Origin: Nitrospirae bacterium RIFCSPLOW2_12_42_9
Lineage (GTDB): Bacteria > Nitrospirota > 9FT-COMBO-42-15 > HDB-SIOI813
Assembly: GCA_001805205.1 (NCBI GenBank)
Contig: MHER01000012.1
Location: forward strand, 1 to 8,415
DNA length: 8,415 nucleotides
Reading direction: 5' to 3'
This document shows positions 6,243 to 8,415 of this stretch, in pieces. The notes below the pieces were generated by a model. The model was not told the DNA's origin and did no database searches. It was given only the letters and a program-made list of their open reading frames with translations. The stretch's first letter is position 1. Every line of letters begins with the position of its first letter. A program made the translations under genes and the position numbers.

Positions 6243-7462
6243 CTTTGTAATCTGGCGCCTGAAGGGTGTCTGGACCCATGTATCATAGGATGACAATTCG
6301 TGCACCCTTTATAATAAGTAAACCCACTGTGTGGATTAAATACATCATGCCTGTCTATACTGGATGGCAAATTCTTAGGAAGGTTAGTATGGCACTCAAG
6401 ACACAGGAATGGTTGACGCACTTTTAATAGTGCATTGTTTACTGATGCATGCGGGTCATGACACAGGAGGCAGTTTTCCTGCACCGGGAGGTGGTCGAAT
6501 AAGTATGGACCTCTCTTCTCTGTATGGCATTTATAGCAGTTCTCATTTACAGAGGCAGTGGTAAGAAGGCCAGGGGTGTCAGACCCGTGCGGAGAATGAC
6601 ATGTGGAACAGGTCATCTTTGCCTCATCATGCGAGAGGTGAGGAGAACGGAATATCTTCCCCTTTTCCTTTATATGGCATTTAAGGCATATCTCCATTTC
6701 TGACTTGCCTTTAAGTAAATACCGTTTTGAGTTGTTTTGCATGACCTGATGACAATCAACGCACTTCAATGTCCTTCCATGAGCACCTCCATTCCAGTAA
6801 TGAAGGCCACTCTTATTATGACATCCGGTACACACAGCATTCTGTTCTTCCCTTGTATCTTTGGACAATGGACCAAAGGTGGTTATAACTAAATAATTTC
6901 TATTATCTTCAAGATGGAGGTTGCCGGAACCATGACATGTCTCACATTCTATCTTACTTTCCTTTGCCTTATCCGGTTCTATAAAACTCGGGTGCCATTT
7001 AGCATGGATAGTATCGTTCCATTTTTTAAACTGCTCCTCATGACAGGTTCGGCAACTTTCACTCCCAACCTTTTCCCTTTTCCTCTCAACAGGAGTTGGC
7101 TCCATAAATACCTTCTCTTTAGGGAGGACAGGAAGTGTAACCTCTATCGGAGGGAGGGGTATAGTCGCTTCGGCAGGAGGGATCGGTACAGTCTCTTCAG
7201 CGGGCCGGACCAAGACCGGCTTTTCAGTCTGAGAAAGAGGTAATGTCCCTTCTGCAGGTCGGGCCGGGACTTCCTCTCCAGTCTGAGGAAGAGACACAGT
7301 CCCTTCAGCAGAGGGAACATGGGGCTCTTTCCCGGTATCATCCTCTGCATTCTTTGTCACTGCATCTGCTGCTTCATTTTCTGCATAAATATTATAGGTC
7401 TGGTATATAAAAAGGACTAATATCAGGACAATGAGGGGTGCATAGATTCTTTGAGTTTTCAT
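6239..7462 (-). CDS. DmsE/MtrA-family decaheme c-type cytochrome with Pro-rich N-terminal linker
   Basis: This exported protein of 407 residues has ten CXXCH heme c sites, with first cysteines at 137, 173, 211, 234, 259, 285, 309, 331, 354 and 387. It should carry electrons through the periplasm into the outer-membrane barrel encoded next. DmsE/MtrA-type features are CETCHGSGNLH (173-183), MTCSTCHSPHG (283-293), the ENCYKCHTEKRGPYLFDHLP block (307-326), CLLCHDPHA, and the closing CTNCHPMIHGSRHPSG. The N-terminus (MKTQR then hydrophobic residues 6-25, ending NIYA) is a Sec signal or an uncleaved anchor. Residues 53-115 are a proline-rich tandem repeat that lengthens the protein beyond the roughly 330 residues of MtrA. 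Heme attachment would need a cytochrome c maturation system, not seen here. It is the first gene of a two-gene operon. The start has no clear Shine-Dalgarno but a good promoter upstream. Confidence 0.93.
   Translation of the reverse strand: MKTQRIYAPLIVLILVLFIYQTYNIYAENEAADAVTKNAEDDTGKEPHVPSAEGTVSLPQTGEEVPARPAEGTLPLSQTEKPVLVRPAEETVPIPPAEATIPLPPIEVTLPVLPKEKVFMEPTPVERKREKVGSESCRTCHEEQFKKWNDTIHAKWHPSFIEPDKAKESKIECETCHGSGNLHLEDNRNYLVITTFGPLSKDTREEQNAVCTGCHNKSGLHYWNGGAHGRTLKCVDCHQVMQNNSKRYLLKGKSEMEICLKCHIKEKGKIFRSPHLSHDEAKMTCSTCHSPHGSDTPGLLTTASVNENCYKCHTEKRGPYLFDHLPVQENCLLCHDPHASVNNALLKVRQPFLCLECHTNLPKNLPSSIDRHDVFNPHSGFTYYKGCTNCHPMIHGSRHPSGARLQR
7118..7306 (-). repeat. Proline-rich 9/18-residue tandem repeat in the cytochrome N-terminus
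   Basis: Residues 53-115 consist of two 18-residue units, EGTVSLPQTGEEVPARPA and EGTLPLSQTEKPVLVRPA. Three 9-residue units follow: EETVPIPPA, EATIPLPPI and EVTLPVLPK. The shared core is E-x-T-[VIL]-x-[LIV]-P/S. In DNA, CAGTCTGAG recurs at 7225 and 7279 (plus strand), exactly 54 bp apart. The segment lies between the signal peptide and the first heme. Confidence 0.85.
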
Positions 7463-7470
7463 ACGAAAAT

Positions 7471-7489
7471 TTATTTATACTATAAATAA
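7471..7489. promoter_or_regulatory. 19-bp perfect palindrome, candidate operator at the cytochrome promoter
   Basis: TTATTTATA (7471-7479) and TATAAATAA (7481-7489) are perfect inverted repeats around a single C. The palindrome covers the predicted -10 and start region of the cytochrome promoter, a position suited to a repressor. AT-rich palindromes can arise by chance, so function is inferred. Confidence 0.45.
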
Positions 7490-7506
7490 GCCTTGACCCT
7501 TGTCAA
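7479..7506 (-). promoter_or_regulatory. Predicted sigma70-type promoter of the cytochrome-barrel operon
   Basis: On the minus strand, a perfect TTGACA (7506-7501), a 16-bp spacer and TATAGT (7484-7479) precede the cytochrome gene. Transcription would start near 7472, leaving a leader of only about 10 nt. The -35 shares bases with the polA -35 on the other strand. Confidence 0.6.
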
Positions 7507-7507
7507 G
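7492..7507. promoter_or_regulatory. 6-4-6 inverted repeat over the shared -35 region
   Basis: CTTGAC (7492-7497) and GTCAAG (7502-7507) are perfect inverted repeats separated by CCTT. The right arm contains the -35 elements predicted for both divergent promoters, so a protein bound here could affect the operon and polA together. Confidence 0.4.
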
Positions 7508-7528
7508 TATAATTAAAAGTTCTACAAT
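7500..7528 (+). promoter_or_regulatory. Predicted sigma70-type promoter of polA
   Basis: TTGTCA (7500-7505), a 17-bp spacer and TACAAT (7523-7528) precede polA. Start of transcription near 7535 would leave a leader of about 6 nt without a Shine-Dalgarno. A separate perfect TATAAT at 7508-7513 lacks a good -35 but would allow a leader of about 20 nt. Confidence 0.5.
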
Positions 7529-7540
7529 CTACTAAAATCC

Positions 7541-8415
7541 ATGCAAAAACTTTACCTGATAGATGGAAGCTCATACATATACAGGGCATATTATGCAATA
7601 AAAGGCCTTTCAACCTCTAAAGGACTCCCCACAAATGCCATATACGGCTTTTTCAACATGCTGATGAAGATATTAAATGAGAGGAAACCGGAATTCCTTG
7701 CTATTGCCTTTGATCCAAAAGGCCCGACCAAACGGCATCTCGCATATGAGGCATACAAGGCACAGAGACCCCGTATGCCAGATTCCCTGTCAGTACAGAT
7801 ACCCTATATACATCGACTTGTTGAGGCTTTAAATATACCCATACTGATGATGGAGGGTTATGAAGCAGATGATGTCATTGGGACTGTTGCAAAGAAATGG
7901 GAACATGAAGGTTATGAAATAATAATAGTGACCGGTGATAAAGATATGCTCCAGCTCATAACCCCGCGTATAAAGATCTATGACCCGATGAAGGATAAGC
8001 ACTATGGAGAATCTGAAGTCGTCGGGAGATTCGGTATTCAACCGGCACAGGTAGTGGAGATTATGGCTCTTATGGGTGATTCTATAGATAATATACCGGG
8101 CGTCTCAGGCATTGGAGAAAAGACAGCAAAAGAGCTTATCTCTATGTTTGGCAGTGTTGAAAATCTACTGACACATCTTGAAGATGTTAAAAAACCAAAG
8201 CTCAGGAAACTGTTAGAAGAGCAGGCAGACAATGCAAAACTTAGCAGAGAACTGGCATTAATTCAAACAGACCTTTCAATAAATATAGACCATAATGAAT
8301 TTAAAATGGCTAAACCCGATCCCGGTAAAATGATAGAACTTCTCAGAGAGCTTGAATTCTCAAGCCTCCTAAAGCTATTTACCCCTTCACAGCCTGAACA
8401 AGGCGAAGAAAACTA
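7541..8415 (+). CDS. polA: DNA polymerase I, N-terminal 5'-nuclease domain (3' truncated by window)
   Basis: The first 291 residues of PolA are present. The frame is open to the window edge, where the last two bases are an incomplete codon. The start MQKLYLIDGSSYIYRAYYAI is the classic PolA N-terminus. Metal-binding acids of the 5'-nuclease are in place: D8, D58 (AFDPKGPTKR), E108/D110/D111 (EGYEADDVIG), D133/D135 (VTGDKDML) and D180/D183 (MGDSIDNIPG). The helix-hairpin-helix GVSGIGEKTA (187-196) follows. This domain removes RNA primers and flaps during lagging-strand synthesis and repair. Full PolA is about 880-930 residues, so the proofreading and polymerase domains would follow; a stand-alone exonuclease of about 290 residues cannot be fully excluded from this window alone. 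It is divergent from the cytochrome gene. No Shine-Dalgarno is visible. Confidence 0.93.
   Translation, partial: MQKLYLIDGSSYIYRAYYAIKGLSTSKGLPTNAIYGFFNMLMKILNERKPEFLAIAFDPKGPTKRHLAYEAYKAQRPRMPDSLSVQIPYIHRLVEALNIPILMMEGYEADDVIGTVAKKWEHEGYEIIIVTGDKDMLQLITPRIKIYDPMKDKHYGESEVVGRFGIQPAQVVEIMALMGDSIDNIPGVSGIGEKTAKELISMFGSVENLLTHLEDVKKPKLRKLLEEQADNAKLSRELALIQTDLSINIDHNEFKMAKPDPGKMIELLRELEFSSLLKLFTPSQPEQGEEN

Noticed and set aside
6914..7350. Open frames on both strands overlapping the cytochrome N-terminal repeat
   Set aside because: They are by-products of the low-complexity repeat, while the ten-heme frame clearly occupies this stretch.
7829..8232. Minus-strand open frames opposite polA
   Set aside because: They are antisense to conserved 5'-nuclease motifs and lack any family feature of their own.
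1..8415. tRNA, rRNA, insertion sequence or prophage genes
   Set aside because: No tRNA-like fold, rRNA segment, transposase or integrase motif was recognised on either strand.

Overview
The window looks like a moderately AT-rich Gram-negative chromosome, rich in AGA/AGG arginine codons. It carries a decaheme cytochrome and an outer-membrane beta-barrel beside housekeeping genes. Together these suggest an anaerobic, metal- or mineral-respiring lineage such as Nitrospirota or a deltaproteobacterial group. The taxon is an inference from gene content and style, since no rRNA is present.

Left part, plus strand (1-3422): the C-terminal half of uvrA (excision repair) runs into the window. After 16 bp comes a GlcF-like iron-sulfur protein with two [4Fe-4S] motifs and two CCG domains. 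A small transaldolase/fructose-6-phosphate aldolase (TalC type) follows, with its own sigma70-type promoter overlapping the glcF stop codon. The GlcF-like gene carries an in-frame palindromic and tandem-repeat insertion in the linker between its two CCG domains.

Middle (3423-3941): a long hairpin lies between the convergent transaldolase and HU genes. It is followed by a T-run on the minus strand, so it reads as the terminator of the HU gene. The HU gene has a near-perfect Shine-Dalgarno, a clear promoter and AT-rich upstream DNA containing a 10-bp tandem duplication.

Right part, minus strand (3942-7462): a two-gene operon encodes a DmsE/MtrA-family decaheme c-type cytochrome and an MtrB/PioB-like outer-membrane beta-barrel. 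The two genes are joined by an ATGA stop/start overlap. This is the architecture of a porin-cytochrome conduit that moves electrons across the outer membrane. Both proteins carry, just after the signal peptide, a proline-rich tandem-repeat segment of about 60 residues. The two repeats are unrelated in sequence (9/18-residue units in the cytochrome, 14/15-residue acidic units in the barrel). No cell-surface multiheme cytochrome and no inner-membrane quinol oxidase is visible here.

Right edge (7463-8415): a 78-bp divergent intergenic region separates the cytochrome gene from polA. Its two predicted promoters have overlapping -35 elements, and it holds two perfect inverted repeats that could be operators. 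The 5'-nuclease domain of DNA polymerase I then runs off the end. The most interesting part is the conduit operon with its paired Pro-rich linkers and palindromic control region.
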